Shown: positions 24,950-34,198, counted from the first letter of the stretch. The stretch: DNA of 64,000 bases from CAKSFT01 sp045544615 (GCA_045544615.1 JAZPZI010000039.1:62001-126000); one strand, 5' to 3'. Made by a program: numbers and translations. Notes: generated by a model from the sequence alone, not told the origin.

Positions 24950-25567
24950 ATGATTATAACAATCGGAAGACAGTTTGGAAGTGGCGGTAAAGAGTTGGGC
25001 CAGAAGTTGGCAGAAAAGCTCGGATATAAGTTTTATGATGAAGAATTGGTTGAGATGGCTGCAGAAAAAAGCAACATCCATTCTGAAATTCTCCACAGTG
25101 TAGACGAGAAGGCAAGCAGCAGTCTTTTGTACTCAATAGTTATGGGCATGGATTCGAGATTTTCTAACCCATACTATGAGCTGCCTATAAACGATAAGCT
25201 TTTTATTGAGCAGAGCAATATTATAAAGGGACTTGCAGAAGAGGGTAACTGCGTTGTTGTAGGAAGATGTGCCGACTATGTTTTAGAGTCTGCAAACATC
25301 CCGTCAATAGACCTTTTCATATATGCAGGTCAGCAGCATAAGATTGAGAGAATCTCGACAAAGTATGAGCTTTCCGAGGATAAGGCAAAGGATAAGATAA
25401 AAAAGATTGAAAAGAGCAGAAAGACATACTATAACTACTATTCCAACAAGGAATGGGGTAAGATGTCGAACTACGACCTTTGCATCAATACAAGCGATAT
25501 CTCGATTGATGATGCGGTTGAAGTTGCTGTCAGCTTTATCAAAAAAAGGGAGGCAATCGGTAAATGA
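24950..25567 (+). CDS. Cytidylate kinase-like family protein
   Basis: A 205-aa P-loop kinase of the Cytidylate_kin2 family. The start ITIGRQFGSGGKELGQKLAE holds a glycine-rich loop with GSGGK; FYDEELVEMAAE and VVVGRCADYVL follow, and C-terminal KSRKTYYNYY matches the family. The substrate is not established, and true CMP kinase is present at 14.7 kb. AGAAAGGAAAG precedes the ATG. It overlaps uppP by 4 nt. Confidence 0.87.
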   Translation: MIITIGRQFGSGGKELGQKLAEKLGYKFYDEELVEMAAEKSNIHSEILHSVDEKASSSLLYSIVMGMDSRFSNPYYELPINDKLFIEQSNIIKGLAEEGNCVVVGRCADYVLESANIPSIDLFIYAGQQHKIERISTKYELSEDKAKDKIKKIEKSRKTYYNYYSNKEWGKMSNYDLCINTSDISIDDAVEVAVSFIKKREAIGK

Positions 25568-26373
25568 TTGATTTTATAAAATCCTTTCTTTTAGGTATAG
25601 TTGAAGGTATCACCGAGTGGTTGCCGATTTCGAGCACCGGGCATATGATACTCTTTAACGAGTTCACTAACACTAAAGACGGATTTTTGACAAGTGATGT
25701 ATTTTTATATGTCATACAACTGGGCGCGATTCTGGCGATTGTGACGCTTTATTTTAATAAGCTCAACCCGTTCTCGCCAAAGAAGTCGGCAGAGGAAAAG
25801 CGTGATACCTGGCATATGTGGTTCAAGGTTGCGGTTGCGTGTCTGCCTGCGGCGGTTATTGGGCTGTTGCTGAATGATTTTATGGAGCAGTTTGAAAACC
25901 CGTATGTGATAAGTGCAACGCTCATAATCTACGGTATCCTGTTTATCCTGATTGAGGGTATGGGCAAAAAGGAAAAGCTTACCGAAATGAACCAGATGAC
26001 ATACAAAACTGCGGTGCTGATCGGGCTTTTCCAGGTGCTTTCGATAATCCCGGGCACATCACGCTCGGGCTCGACAATACTCGGTGCTATGATACTCGGA
26101 TGCTCAAGAGGGCTCGCAGCAGAGTTTTCGTTCTTCCTTGCAATCCCTGTAATGGTAGGCGTGAGCATCTTAAAGCTTGCGACGATTGAGACTGCTATCA
26201 CATTAACCGAGTGGGGTCTCCTGCTTGTGGGAATGGTTGTTGCATACATAGTGTCGATTATTTCGGTCAAGTTCTTAACAGGCTATGTAAGACGCCACGA
26301 CTTTAAAGCTTTCGGGTACTACAGAATTGTGTTGGGAATAATAGTAATAGCATTTTTTGCGATGATGAGGTGA
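25564..26373 (+). CDS. uppP: Undecaprenyl-diphosphatase
   Basis: A 269-aa polytopic membrane phosphatase (BacA/UppP) that recycles undecaprenyl pyrophosphate for cell-wall synthesis and can confer bacitracin tolerance. The two signature blocks are GIVEGITEWLPISSTGHMI and PGTSRSGSTILGAM. It is translationally coupled to the upstream gene by ATGA. Its stop codon TGA is shared with the left end of a family A repeat. Confidence 0.95.
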   Translation: MIDFIKSFLLGIVEGITEWLPISSTGHMILFNEFTNTKDGFLTSDVFLYVIQLGAILAIVTLYFNKLNPFSPKKSAEEKRDTWHMWFKVAVACLPAAVIGLLLNDFMEQFENPYVISATLIIYGILFILIEGMGKKEKLTEMNQMTYKTAVLIGLFQVLSIIPGTSRSGSTILGAMILGCSRGLAAEFSFFLAIPVMVGVSILKLATIETAITLTEWGLLLVGMVVAYIVSIISVKFLTGYVRRHDFKAFGYYRIVLGIIVIAFFAMMR

Positions 26374-26520
26374 TGTTAAAAAGCTCCGGACCGCAAGAAA
26401 ATTTCAAATTTTCTTGCTATCAACAAACTTCGCCACTCGGCGTACCTTTGTACGCTGTCGGGTAACCCAAAGCCAAGGCTTTGGCTCAGTTTGTTAATTC
26501 CAAAGCTTTTCCCTATCACC
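26369..26520 (+). repeat. Palindromic element, family A (copy 1)
   Basis: A 152-bp element with imperfect terminal inverted repeats (left GGTGATGTTAAAAAGCTCC, right ending CTTTTCCCTATCACC). The internal arms ATCAACAAACT/AGTTTGTTAAT enclose two hairpins, and a third lies outside them. Hairpins: 26394-26416, about 26439-26457 (GGCGTAC/GTACGCT) and 26467-26484 (CCAAAGCC/GGCTTTGG). The left end overlaps the uppP stop. Confidence 0.75.
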
Positions 26521-26546
26521 TATAAAAAAGACTTGTAAAAAATAAA

Positions 26547-26580
26547 AAGACTGTTTGAAGTTTTCAAACAGTCTTTATTT
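26547..26580. terminator. Bidirectional terminator
   Basis: Stem AAAGACTGTTTGAA/TTCAAACAGTCTTT with A and T runs on both sides, between uppP and the convergent membrane-protein gene. Confidence 0.85.
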
Positions 26581-26581
26581 T

Positions 26582-27226
26582 TTAAAATCTTCTGTCCGGT
26601 TCGGGGACAAAGCGTCTTACCTTTCGGTTTCCGGTTGTGAAGGATAAAAGCGGACTTTTTACTTTTGCATCCTTTACGATTGCACCAAGTGATGCAGGGT
26701 CAAAATCGGTTATCGGCATATAACATTCACTGCCGTCTTTTAGCTCGATGTGGAAAAACTCCATACGCTTTAAGACCGATGCAAAGCGGGTTTTGTGCTC
26801 TTTATAGTTAGCGGAGAAGCTACTCTCGGGAAGGTTTCTTGTGATGAAATTACCCGAGCCAATGTGTATTTTTGAAATATCCGACATCGGAACTTCAACC
26901 ACCTTTACCTTCTCGGGGATAAACTCGCCCCAGAAGCCTTGATCGAGTTTATATGGGAAGAAGTCGTTTTCCCATACCGAAAGATAGATTGTCTCGTCAT
27001 CCGATGCTATGTAGCTTGGTATGACAGTGTTGATTTTCATTATTGTATAGATAGCGCTCAAAATGAATGCAACAATATATGCAAGGGCAAACAGGAATTT
27101 GCCAATAATCAGGCTGTAGACAGTAAGACCGAGTGCCGCACACCCGATACAGCCGAGAAATGCGATTGTGGCATAGCCTGTATTGCGCTTTTTCTTCTCA
27201 AGGGTTGCCTTGTTTTTATAGTCCAT
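26582..27226 (-). CDS. Membrane protein of unknown function, PH-domain-like
   Basis: A 214-aa protein with two N-terminal membrane helices (about residues 18-35 and 40-62) followed by a cytoplasmic beta-rich domain. That region (DETIYLSVWENDFFPY, VEVPMSDISKIHIGSG, FFHIELKDGSECYMPI) looks like a bacterial PH domain, by inference. ATG 27226 follows GAGGTG by 5 nt. The gene stands alone, closed by terminators and flanked by two family A repeats in inverted orientation. A similar two-helix layout occurs in the gene at 46.2 kb. Confidence 0.65.
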   Translation of the reverse strand: MDYKNKATLEKKKRNTGYATIAFLGCIGCAALGLTVYSLIIGKFLFALAYIVAFILSAIYTIMKINTVIPSYIASDDETIYLSVWENDFFPYKLDQGFWGEFIPEKVKVVEVPMSDISKIHIGSGNFITRNLPESSFSANYKEHKTRFASVLKRMEFFHIELKDGSECYMPITDFDPASLGAIVKDAKVKSPLLSFTTGNRKVRRFVPEPDRRF

Positions 27227-27290
27227 CAAATCACCTCTGAAAACTATTATAACAGATTATGTTACGTTTGTCAAATCGGTTAAAACAAAC

Positions 27291-27319
27291 CAAAACCCGA
27301 GGCAAATACCTCGGGTTTT
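27291..27319. terminator. Hairpin terminator
   Basis: Stem AAAACCCGAGG/CCTCGGGTTTT followed by a T run, between the membrane-protein gene and the cyclophilin gene. The stem's first bases form an A run, so it can work in both directions. Confidence 0.8.
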
Positions 27320-27321
27320 TA

Positions 27322-27463
27322 GGTGATAGGGAAAAAGCTTTGGAATTAACAAACTGAGCCAAAGCCTTGGCTTTGGGTTACCCGAAGTCGTACGTCGGTA
27401 CGACGAGAGGCGAAGTTTGTTGATAGCAAGTTTACTTGCGGTCCGGAGTTTTTTAACATCACC
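27322..27463 (-). repeat. Palindromic element, family A (copy 2)
   Basis: A 142-bp copy on the minus strand with the same ends as copy 1. The first hairpin is shorter (GCAAG/CTTGC) and the second is GTCGTAC/GTACGAC. It begins 3 nt after the stop of the cyclophilin gene. Confidence 0.75.
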
Positions 27464-27466
27464 TTT

Positions 27467-27943
27467 TTATATTCTTCTGATTGACTCGATAACCTGTGGT
27501 TCGATTGGGCTATCAACAAAGTTGGTCTCAACGCTTGCGATTTTATCAACAACCTCGATGCCCTTTGTGATTTTGCCGAATGCCGCATACTCGCCATCCA
27601 GGTGCGGTGCATCCTGGTGCATGATGAAGAACTGGCTCGATGCTGAGTTCGGGAAAGATGTTCTTGCCATTGAAAGAACACCACGCTCGTGCTTTAGCGG
27701 ATTGTCAAAGCCATTTGAGCGGAACTCGCCCTTTATCGGTGTACATTCTTTGTGATTTCCGTCTGCATCGTATCCGCCGCCCTGAATCATAAATCCCGAA
27801 ATAATGCGGTGGAATACCATTCCGTCAAAGAATTTTTTCTCAATCAGTGATAAGAAATTCTCAACGGTAATCGGTGCAACCTCTGGGTAGAGCTCTGCCT
27901 CCATGGTATCGCCGTTTTTCATTGTAATTAAAATATCGCTCAT
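27467..27943 (-). CDS. Peptidyl-prolyl cis-trans isomerase, cyclophilin type
   Basis: A 158-aa cytoplasmic cyclophilin that catalyses proline isomerisation. Signature residues are in MVFHRIISGFMIQGGGY (catalytic Arg), SMARTSFPNSASSQFFIMHQD and HLDGEYAAFGKI. It is a close paralogue of the upstream lipoprotein cyclophilin, from which it is separated by 10 nt, so it arose by tandem duplication. It is the last gene of a gyrA-cyclophilin-cyclophilin operon. Confidence 0.93.
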   Translation of the reverse strand: MSDILITMKNGDTMEAELYPEVAPITVENFLSLIEKKFFDGMVFHRIISGFMIQGGGYDADGNHKECTPIKGEFRSNGFDNPLKHERGVLSMARTSFPNSASSQFFIMHQDAPHLDGEYAAFGKITKGIEVVDKIASVETNFVDSPIEPQVIESIRRI

Positions 27944-27953
27944 GGTTTTCTCC

Positions 27954-28601
27954 TTATTTATCTATCGTGATTGTCTTTATAATCTGTGGCTCAACAGGGA
28001 AGTCGCCCATAACATTTGCAAAAACTGTGGTTTTAACAGAAGCGATTTCGTCGATGATGTCAAGTCCCTCGGTAACCTTACCAAATGCCGCATAATCGCC
28101 GTCTAAGTGAGGTGAATCCTGGTGCATAATAAAGAACTGACTCGATGCTGAATCGGGTTCGGGAGTTCTTGCCATAGATATTACGCCACGCTCGTGCTTC
28201 AGGTCGTTCTCAACACCGTTTGACGAGAACTCGCCCTTGATTGAGTCGGCATCCTTTTCCTTCATTTCTTCATTATATCCACCGCCCTGAATCATAAATC
28301 CCGGGATAACTCTGTGGAAAATCAAACCGTCATAGAACTTGTCCTCTGCAAGCTTTACAAAGTTTTCAACAGTAATCGGTGCAAGGTCGGGGTAGAGCTC
28401 GCCCTTCATTATACCACCGTCTGTCATTTCGATTGTAAAGAATACCTTGTTTGCATAAACATCGGTTACTTCATTGTTCTCGGCAACCTGTTCTTCCTGG
28501 CTTTCAGGCTCCTTGGTATCAACTGTATCATTATCCTTTGTGCAACCGGCTGCAAAAAGCAGTGCAGCCGATGCAAATATTACTAAAAGTTTTTTATTCA
28601 T
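27954..28601 (-). CDS. Cyclophilin-type peptidyl-prolyl isomerase lipoprotein
   Basis: A 215-aa exported cyclophilin. The N-terminus is a lipoprotein signal with lipobox FAAGC (Cys 20), then an acidic linker, then the PPIase domain (LIFHRVIPGFMIQGGGY, SMARTPEPDSASSQFFIMHQD). It would fold proteins at the cell surface. It lies 12 nt after gyrA and 10 nt before its cytoplasmic paralogue. Confidence 0.93.
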   Translation of the reverse strand: MNKKLLVIFASAALLFAAGCTKDNDTVDTKEPESQEEQVAENNEVTDVYANKVFFTIEMTDGGIMKGELYPDLAPITVENFVKLAEDKFYDGLIFHRVIPGFMIQGGGYNEEMKEKDADSIKGEFSSNGVENDLKHERGVISMARTPEPDSASSQFFIMHQDSPHLDGDYAAFGKVTEGLDIIDEIASVKTTVFANVMGDFPVEPQIIKTITIDK

Positions 28602-28613
28602 AGTACCTACTCC

Positions 28614-31139
28614 TTATTCTTCGGTTGTCCCGGTAGTTGCATCCTCTGTAACAACTTCTTCGCCTGCAACCTCTTCTTCGTCCTCTTCACGGTCGGTTTT
28701 TGCCATGCTCACAAGCTTGACACCGTCTGCAAGACGCATAATACGAACACCCTGTGTCTGTCTTCCAAATGTGCTGATTTCGTCTGTGTGCATTCTTATC
28801 AAGACACCCTCTGATGTGATAAGCATAACATCGTCGTTATCGGTGACTGTTGAAAGACCTGCAACAAGACCGGTCTTTGCGGTAATCTTATAGGTAAAGA
28901 TACCCTTACCGCCTCTGTTTTGAATCTTATACTCGTCAAGTTCGGTCTTTTTGCCGTAGCCGTTTTCGGTAACAACCAGAAGCTTTGTGTCAGGCTCTGC
29001 GATACAAGCACCCACGACATAATCGTCGCCCGAGAGCTTGATGCCACGAACACCGTGTGCAGTTCTGCCCATAGGTCTTACGTCAGATTCCTCAAAGCGG
29101 ATAGCCATACCGTTTCTTGTTCCGATTATCATGTTGCAGTCGCCGTCCGTGAGCTTCACTGTGATGAGTGAGTCACCTTCTGCGAGCTCGATTGCTCTTA
29201 AGCCGCCTGCTCTGATTCGTGAGTAGTCCATAAGGTCGGTCTTTTTGATTGTACCCATCTTTGTTATAAAGGTGAGGAACTTGCCCTCTTCGAATTCACG
29301 GACAGGAATCATCGCTGTAATCTTTTCGTCAGCTTCAAGCGGCAGGAGATTTACAATCGCCGTTCCCTTTGCCTGACGGCCGCCTTCAGGTATCTGATAG
29401 CCCTTTAAGCGGTAAACGATGCCTCTTGTAGTGAAGAAGAGGATAGTATCGTGTGTAGAGGTAGTAAAGATATGCTCAACAAAGTCCTCTTCACGGGTTG
29501 TAAGGCCGGCGATTCCTCTGCCGCCTCTGTGCTGTGATTTGTAGGTATCAACCGGAACACGCTTAGTATAACCGCTGTGTGTGAGTGTTATAACTACATT
29601 TTCTTCTTCTATAAGGTCTTCGATGTCGATTTCGTCATGTACCATTGCGATTTCGGTACGACGCTCGTCACCGTATTTATCCTTGATTTTGAGGAGGTCT
29701 TCCTTAACGACATTGAGAATGAGCTGGCGGTCTGCCAGAAGCTCACGGAAGCCGTTGATTTTCTCGGTGAGTTCACGGTATTCCTCGTCAATCTTGTCAC
29801 GCTCCATGCCCGACAAACGTCCTAATTGCATCTGTACGATTGCAGTTGCCTGTTCTTCCGACAATCCGAAGCGTTCACAAAGGTTAATCTTCGAGTCGCT
29901 GATTGATTTTGATGAACGAATGATGTTGATAACCTCATCGATGTTATCGTGAACTATTCTGTAGCCTTCGAGGATGTGTGCACGCTCTTCTGCCTTTTTG
30001 AGGTCAAAGCGTGTGCGACGCTCGATTACAGATTCCTGATGCGAAATGTAGTGGTCAATCAGTTCTCTCAAGGTCAGGATTTTCGGCTCTTTATCAACAA
30101 GAGCGATAAGGATTGCACCGAAGGTCTCCTGCATCTGTGTGAACTTAAAGAGATTATTTAAAACTACATTCGGATTAGCATCACGCTTCAGCTCGATTAT
30201 GAAGTGGATATTTTCGTCAGATTCATCTCGTGTTGATGAGATGCCGTCGATTTTTCCGTCACGCACGAGCTCGTTTATGTGCTTTTCAAGGCGTGCCTTG
30301 TTTACCTGATACGGAAGCTCTGATACAACAATTCTGTTTCTTCCGCCCTCGAGCTCTTCAATTTCTGCCTTGGCACGGACGATTATTCTGCCACGTCCGG
30401 TTGAGTATGTGCTTCTGATTCCGCCCATACCCATAATCACACCGCCTGTCGGGAAGTCAGGACCTTTGATGTGGTTCATAAGCTCTTCCAAGGTGATGTA
30501 TGGGTCGTCAATAACCGCAAGAATACCGTCTATTGTTTCGCTCAGATTATGTGGCGGAATATTTGTTGCCATACCAACCGCAATACCCGACGAGCCGTTT
30601 ACAAGAAGATTCGGGAATCTTGACGGCAGAACATCAGGCTCCAACTGCTTGTCGTCGTAGTTTGGAACAAAGTCTACGGTGTCCTTTTCGATGTCGGACA
30701 AGAGAAGTGCCGAAATTTTCGCCATCTTTGCTTCTGTGTATCTGTACGCAGCCGCAGGGTCACCGTCGATTGAACCGAAGTTACCCTTACCGCAAACAAG
30801 CGGGTATCTCAAAGAGAAGCTCTGCGCAAGACGTACCATTGCATCATAAACAGATGCGTCGCCGTGTGGGTGATATTTACCCAAAACGTCACCGACGGTT
30901 GCCGCAGATTTTCTGAAGTCGTTTTCGTATAAAAGATTTGATTCGTACATATCGTACATGATTCGTCTGTGAACAGGCTTTAAGCCGTCACGGACATCAG
31001 GAAGAGCACGGCTCATGATAACACTCATTGCGTAGTTGATATATGAGCTTTTCATCTCCTGGTTAAGCTCGACATTTACAATTTTCTGGTTTTCAATAAC
31101 CGACATATCAAGCTCTTTTTCTTTTGTTTTTTTAGCCAT
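28614..31139 (-). CDS. gyrA: DNA gyrase subunit A
   Basis: An 841-aa type IIA topoisomerase subunit that cuts and rejoins DNA during negative supercoiling. The winged-helix core includes the catalytic tyrosine Y134 in AAAYRYTEAKM. The quinolone region is HPHGDASVYDAMVRLAQ, with Ala95 where E. coli has Ser83 and Asp99 matching Asp87. The C-terminal beta-pinwheel has a GyrA box SQHRGGRGIAGL, a variant of QRRGGKG, and the tail is acidic. The length favours GyrA over ParC. GGAGGT precedes the ATG. gyrB is not in the window. Confidence 0.93.
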   Translation of the reverse strand: MAKKTKEKELDMSVIENQKIVNVELNQEMKSSYINYAMSVIMSRALPDVRDGLKPVHRRIMYDMYESNLLYENDFRKSAATVGDVLGKYHPHGDASVYDAMVRLAQSFSLRYPLVCGKGNFGSIDGDPAAAYRYTEAKMAKISALLLSDIEKDTVDFVPNYDDKQLEPDVLPSRFPNLLVNGSSGIAVGMATNIPPHNLSETIDGILAVIDDPYITLEELMNHIKGPDFPTGGVIMGMGGIRSTYSTGRGRIIVRAKAEIEELEGGRNRIVVSELPYQVNKARLEKHINELVRDGKIDGISSTRDESDENIHFIIELKRDANPNVVLNNLFKFTQMQETFGAILIALVDKEPKILTLRELIDHYISHQESVIERRTRFDLKKAEERAHILEGYRIVHDNIDEVINIIRSSKSISDSKINLCERFGLSEEQATAIVQMQLGRLSGMERDKIDEEYRELTEKINGFRELLADRQLILNVVKEDLLKIKDKYGDERRTEIAMVHDEIDIEDLIEEENVVITLTHSGYTKRVPVDTYKSQHRGGRGIAGLTTREEDFVEHIFTTSTHDTILFFTTRGIVYRLKGYQIPEGGRQAKGTAIVNLLPLEADEKITAMIPVREFEEGKFLTFITKMGTIKKTDLMDYSRIRAGGLRAIELAEGDSLITVKLTDGDCNMIIGTRNGMAIRFEESDVRPMGRTAHGVRGIKLSGDDYVVGACIAEPDTKLLVVTENGYGKKTELDEYKIQNRGGKGIFTYKITAKTGLVAGLSTVTDNDDVMLITSEGVLIRMHTDEISTFGRQTQGVRIMRLADGVKLVSMAKTDREEDEEEVAGEEVVTEDATTGTTEE

Positions 31140-31212
31140 TAAAACTTACCTCCGAATATAGAGTTTATTTAGCCTTTTTGTCTTCTGAAAAGGGAATATT
31201 TACCCATATAAT

Positions 31213-31241
31213 ATTATACCACTTTTTGCAAAAAAAAGCAA
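31213..31241 (-). promoter_or_regulatory. Probable gyrA promoter
   Basis: On the minus strand TTGCTT, 17 bp, TATAAT, about 75 nt before the gyrA start. The -35 box is weak. Confidence 0.5.
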
Positions 31242-31276
31242 GCAAAAAGACCAAAAAATCCCGCTGATTTTGCAAT

Positions 31277-31313
31277 AAAAAAAGACGGATTTTCTCTTTT
31301 GAAAATCCGTCCT
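31277..31313 (-). terminator. Terminator of the flavoprotein gene
   Basis: Minus-strand stem GACGGATTTTC/GAAAATCCGTC with a short loop, then at least seven T. Confidence 0.85.
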
Positions 31314-31327
31314 TGAATCTGATGTTT

Positions 31328-32734
31328 TTATTCCTCTTCCAGGAGCTTTCTTGCCATAAACACACCCATTACAGATGCCATCATAAGTCCTCTTGTCCAG
31401 CCACTTGCATCGCCTAAGCAGAAGAAGTTTTTGATGCTGGTCTTTAAGTCGGTATCAATGTTTACCTTGTTGGAGTAGAACTTGAGCTCGGGTGAATAAA
31501 GAAGTGTTTCAACACTTGCAAAGCCCGGCACAACATGGTCTACCGCCTGAATGAAGTTTATGATATTTAACATTGTACGGTATGGAATGGCCGCAGTTAT
31601 ATCGCCTGCAACCGCATCGGGAAGTGTAGGCTTAACATTCGACATGCTGAGCTCCTTCGGCCAGGTACGCTTACCGTCGATGATATCGCCGTAGCGCTGT
31701 ACAAGAATATGGCCTGCACCCAGCATATTCGAAAGCTCACCGATCTTTTGCGCATATGCAATCGGCTGATTGAACGGTGCATTGAAGTTGTGTGAGCAAA
31801 GGATTGCAAGGTTGGTGTTCTCCGACTTCAAATCCTTGTATGAATGACCATTTACGACAGCAAGATCGTTATCATAGTTTTCCTGACTTACAAAACCGCC
31901 GGGGTTCTGGCAGAATGTACGTACCTTGTTTTTAAATGGCTCCGGATAGCCTATGAGCTTTGATTCATAGAGGACTTTGTTTACCTCCTCCATAACCTCA
32001 TTTCTTACCTCGACTCTGACACCGATGTCAACAGTTCCGGGCTTGTGAACAACATGGTGCTCCTCGCATAGCTTTTCGAGCCAGTCTGCACCTCGTCTGC
32101 CAACCGCCATGACTGTACAGTCGGCATAGATGTCATATGATGTATGAGAACTGTCTGCACTCTCAACGGTAACACCTTTACATTCGCCGTCTTCGAGGAT
32201 TATGTTGTTACACTGGTATCCGAAAAGGATTTCAACACCGTTTTCCTGGAGATAGGTCTGGATTTTATAATAGATATCCTGTGCCTTTTCTGTACCAAGA
32301 TGGCGGATAGGGCAGTCTACAAGCTTGAGACCTGCCTGAATTGCCTTTTTTCTGATTTCCTTAACCTTTTCAGGATTGCTGATTCCCTCGATGAAGTTGT
32401 CAGCACCAAAATCAAGATAGATGCTGTCTGTATAATCTATAAGCTCACGGGTTTCCTCAAAGCCGATAAGGGTCGGGAAATCTCCGCCGACATCGGGACT
32501 CAAGGAAAGCTTGCCATCCGAGAATGCACCTGCACCCGAGAATCCGGTTGTGATATGGCAAAACGGCTTACAGTTTACGCACTGCTTTGTCTTGCTCTTC
32601 GGGCAGTGTCTTTTCTCTACCGGCTGTCCTTTTTCAACTATCATAATCGATTTTTTACTGCCCTTTTTGATGAGCTCAAGTGCCAGAAATATTCCGGCAG
32701 GACCTGCACCGATTATAACTATATCTTTTTTCAT
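31328..32734 (-). CDS. FAD-dependent oxidoreductase
   Basis: A 468-aa flavoprotein. The FAD-binding fold is DIVIIGAGPAGIFLALELIK at the N-terminus, and a second FAD motif FFCLGDASGWTRGLMMAS is at the C-terminus. A Cys cluster (CPKSKTKQCVNCKPFC) follows the first strand-helix, as in COG2509-type dehydrogenases. The electron acceptor and substrate are unknown. It has its own promoter within the 3' end of argH. Confidence 0.85.
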   Translation of the reverse strand: MKKDIVIIGAGPAGIFLALELIKKGSKKSIMIVEKGQPVEKRHCPKSKTKQCVNCKPFCHITTGFSGAGAFSDGKLSLSPDVGGDFPTLIGFEETRELIDYTDSIYLDFGADNFIEGISNPEKVKEIRKKAIQAGLKLVDCPIRHLGTEKAQDIYYKIQTYLQENGVEILFGYQCNNIILEDGECKGVTVESADSSHTSYDIYADCTVMAVGRRGADWLEKLCEEHHVVHKPGTVDIGVRVEVRNEVMEEVNKVLYESKLIGYPEPFKNKVRTFCQNPGGFVSQENYDNDLAVVNGHSYKDLKSENTNLAILCSHNFNAPFNQPIAYAQKIGELSNMLGAGHILVQRYGDIIDGKRTWPKELSMSNVKPTLPDAVAGDITAAIPYRTMLNIINFIQAVDHVVPGFASVETLLYSPELKFYSNKVNIDTDLKTSIKNFFCLGDASGWTRGLMMASVMGVFMARKLLEEE

Positions 32735-32770
32735 GAGAAATCACCTCAAATCAAATAAAACTACACATTT

Positions 32771-32799
32771 ATTTTACCATTTCATCTGTCAAATGTCAA
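32771..32799 (-). promoter_or_regulatory. Promoter of the flavoprotein gene
   Basis: Minus-strand TTGACA, 17 bp, TAAAAT. The -35 box overlaps the end of argH. Confidence 0.7.
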
Positions 32800-34180
32800 C
32801 TGACAGACTTTTCAGGTAGCTTTCTGCATCGGCTATTGCTGCAGATACTGTTTCAAATGCGGGACCGCCTGTGAGTTTTCTGTCGTTTACACAGGTTTCC
32901 ATGCTGATAGCGTCGTAGATATCCTCTTCAATCAGCTCGGAGAAGCTCTTTAGCTCTTCCATAGTGAAATCGTCGAGGTTTTTGCCCTGCTCTATTGCAT
33001 AAAATACCATTCTTCCGACTACACCGTGTGAGTCACGGAACGGTAAGCCTTTTTTTACAAGATAGTCTGCAAGGTCGGTTGCATTGGTGAATCCGCCCTT
33101 TGCACCCTTTAGCATGGTGTCCTTGTTTACCTTCATTGTAGCAATCATATCGCAGAAAACAGGCAGGCAGAGCTTTACGGTATCGACAGAATCGAAAATC
33201 GGCTCTTTATCCTCCTGCATATCCTTGTTGTAGGCAAGAGGTATGCCCTTCATAGTTGTCAAAAGTCCCATCAGGTGACCGTACACACGGCCTGTCTTGC
33301 CTCGGATAAGCTCGGCAACATCAGGGTTTTTCTTCTGTGGCATGATTGATGAGCCGGTTGAGAAGGCATCGTCCATCTCAACGAATGAAAATTCATGGCT
33401 CGACCATAAAATAAGCTCCTCCGAAAAACGGGACAGGTGCATCATAATCATAGAAAGTGTGCTTGCAAGCTCGATTACGAAATCTCTGTCCGAAACACCG
33501 TCCAATGAGTTTTTGGTAACGCCCGAAAAACCAAGCTCGGCTGCTACCGATTCACGGTCTAAAGGATAGGTTGTGCCCGCCAAAGCGCCCGAGCCGAGAG
33601 GCATAACATTCATACGCCCTCTGCAATCAGAGAGTCTTTGGAAATCTCGCTTGAACATCTCAAAATATGCCATTAAGTGGTGTGCAAATGTCACCGGCTG
33701 TGCCTTCTGAAGGTGAGTGTAGCCCGGCATAATTGTAGTCTTATGCTCCTTCGCAAGCTCTGTTATAACCGAGAGAGTGTGCTTTAGCATCTCGCCGATT
33801 TCGGCAGTCTCGTCTAAAAGATACATTCTGATATCGAGTGCGACCTGGTCGTTACGGCTTCTGCCTGTATGGAGTCGCTTGCCGGCATCGCCGATTCGCT
33901 CGATGAGTATCTTTTCTATGTTCATATGTATGTCTTCTGCATCAATCTCGAACTGAACCTTGCCTGCTTCTATGTCGGCAAGGATTTCCCTGAGGGTTTT
34001 GATAATAAGCTCGGAATCTGCCTTCGGGATGATTCCCTGACGGCCAAGCATTCCGGCGTGAGCGATGCTTCCTCTTATGTCCTGGCGGTACATTCTCTGG
34101 TCGAATCGGATTGATGAATTGAAATCGTCAACCTTTTTGTCGGTGTTTTTCTGGAATCTTCCGCCCCAAAGTTTTGCCAT
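32789..34180 (-). CDS. argH: Argininosuccinate lyase
   Basis: A 463-aa fumarase-superfamily enzyme that splits argininosuccinate into arginine and fumarate. Visible signatures: the start LWGGRFQKNTD, HTGRSRNDQVALD, TIMPGYTHLQKAQPVT with the catalytic His, and the loop GSSIMPQKKNPDVAEL with the catalytic Ser. It follows argG with a 70-nt gap that holds a hairpin. Together the pair converts citrulline to arginine; the earlier arginine genes are not in the window. Confidence 0.96.
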   Translation of the reverse strand: MAKLWGGRFQKNTDKKVDDFNSSIRFDQRMYRQDIRGSIAHAGMLGRQGIIPKADSELIIKTLREILADIEAGKVQFEIDAEDIHMNIEKILIERIGDAGKRLHTGRSRNDQVALDIRMYLLDETAEIGEMLKHTLSVITELAKEHKTTIMPGYTHLQKAQPVTFAHHLMAYFEMFKRDFQRLSDCRGRMNVMPLGSGALAGTTYPLDRESVAAELGFSGVTKNSLDGVSDRDFVIELASTLSMIMMHLSRFSEELILWSSHEFSFVEMDDAFSTGSSIMPQKKNPDVAELIRGKTGRVYGHLMGLLTTMKGIPLAYNKDMQEDKEPIFDSVDTVKLCLPVFCDMIATMKVNKDTMLKGAKGGFTNATDLADYLVKKGLPFRDSHGVVGRMVFYAIEQGKNLDDFTMEELKSFSELIEEDIYDAISMETCVNDRKLTGGPAFETVSAAIADAESYLKSLSVDI

Positions 34181-34198
34181 AGTATGCCTCCTAAAATC

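Noticed and set aside
26369..27463. CRISPR or IS element reading of the family A repeats
   Set aside because: There are no regular spacers, the copies are far apart, and no transposase frame lies in or between them.
28474..28893. Open frame antisense to gyrA and the cyclophilin lipoprotein
   Set aside because: It is a shadow with Ser-rich composition and no start signals.
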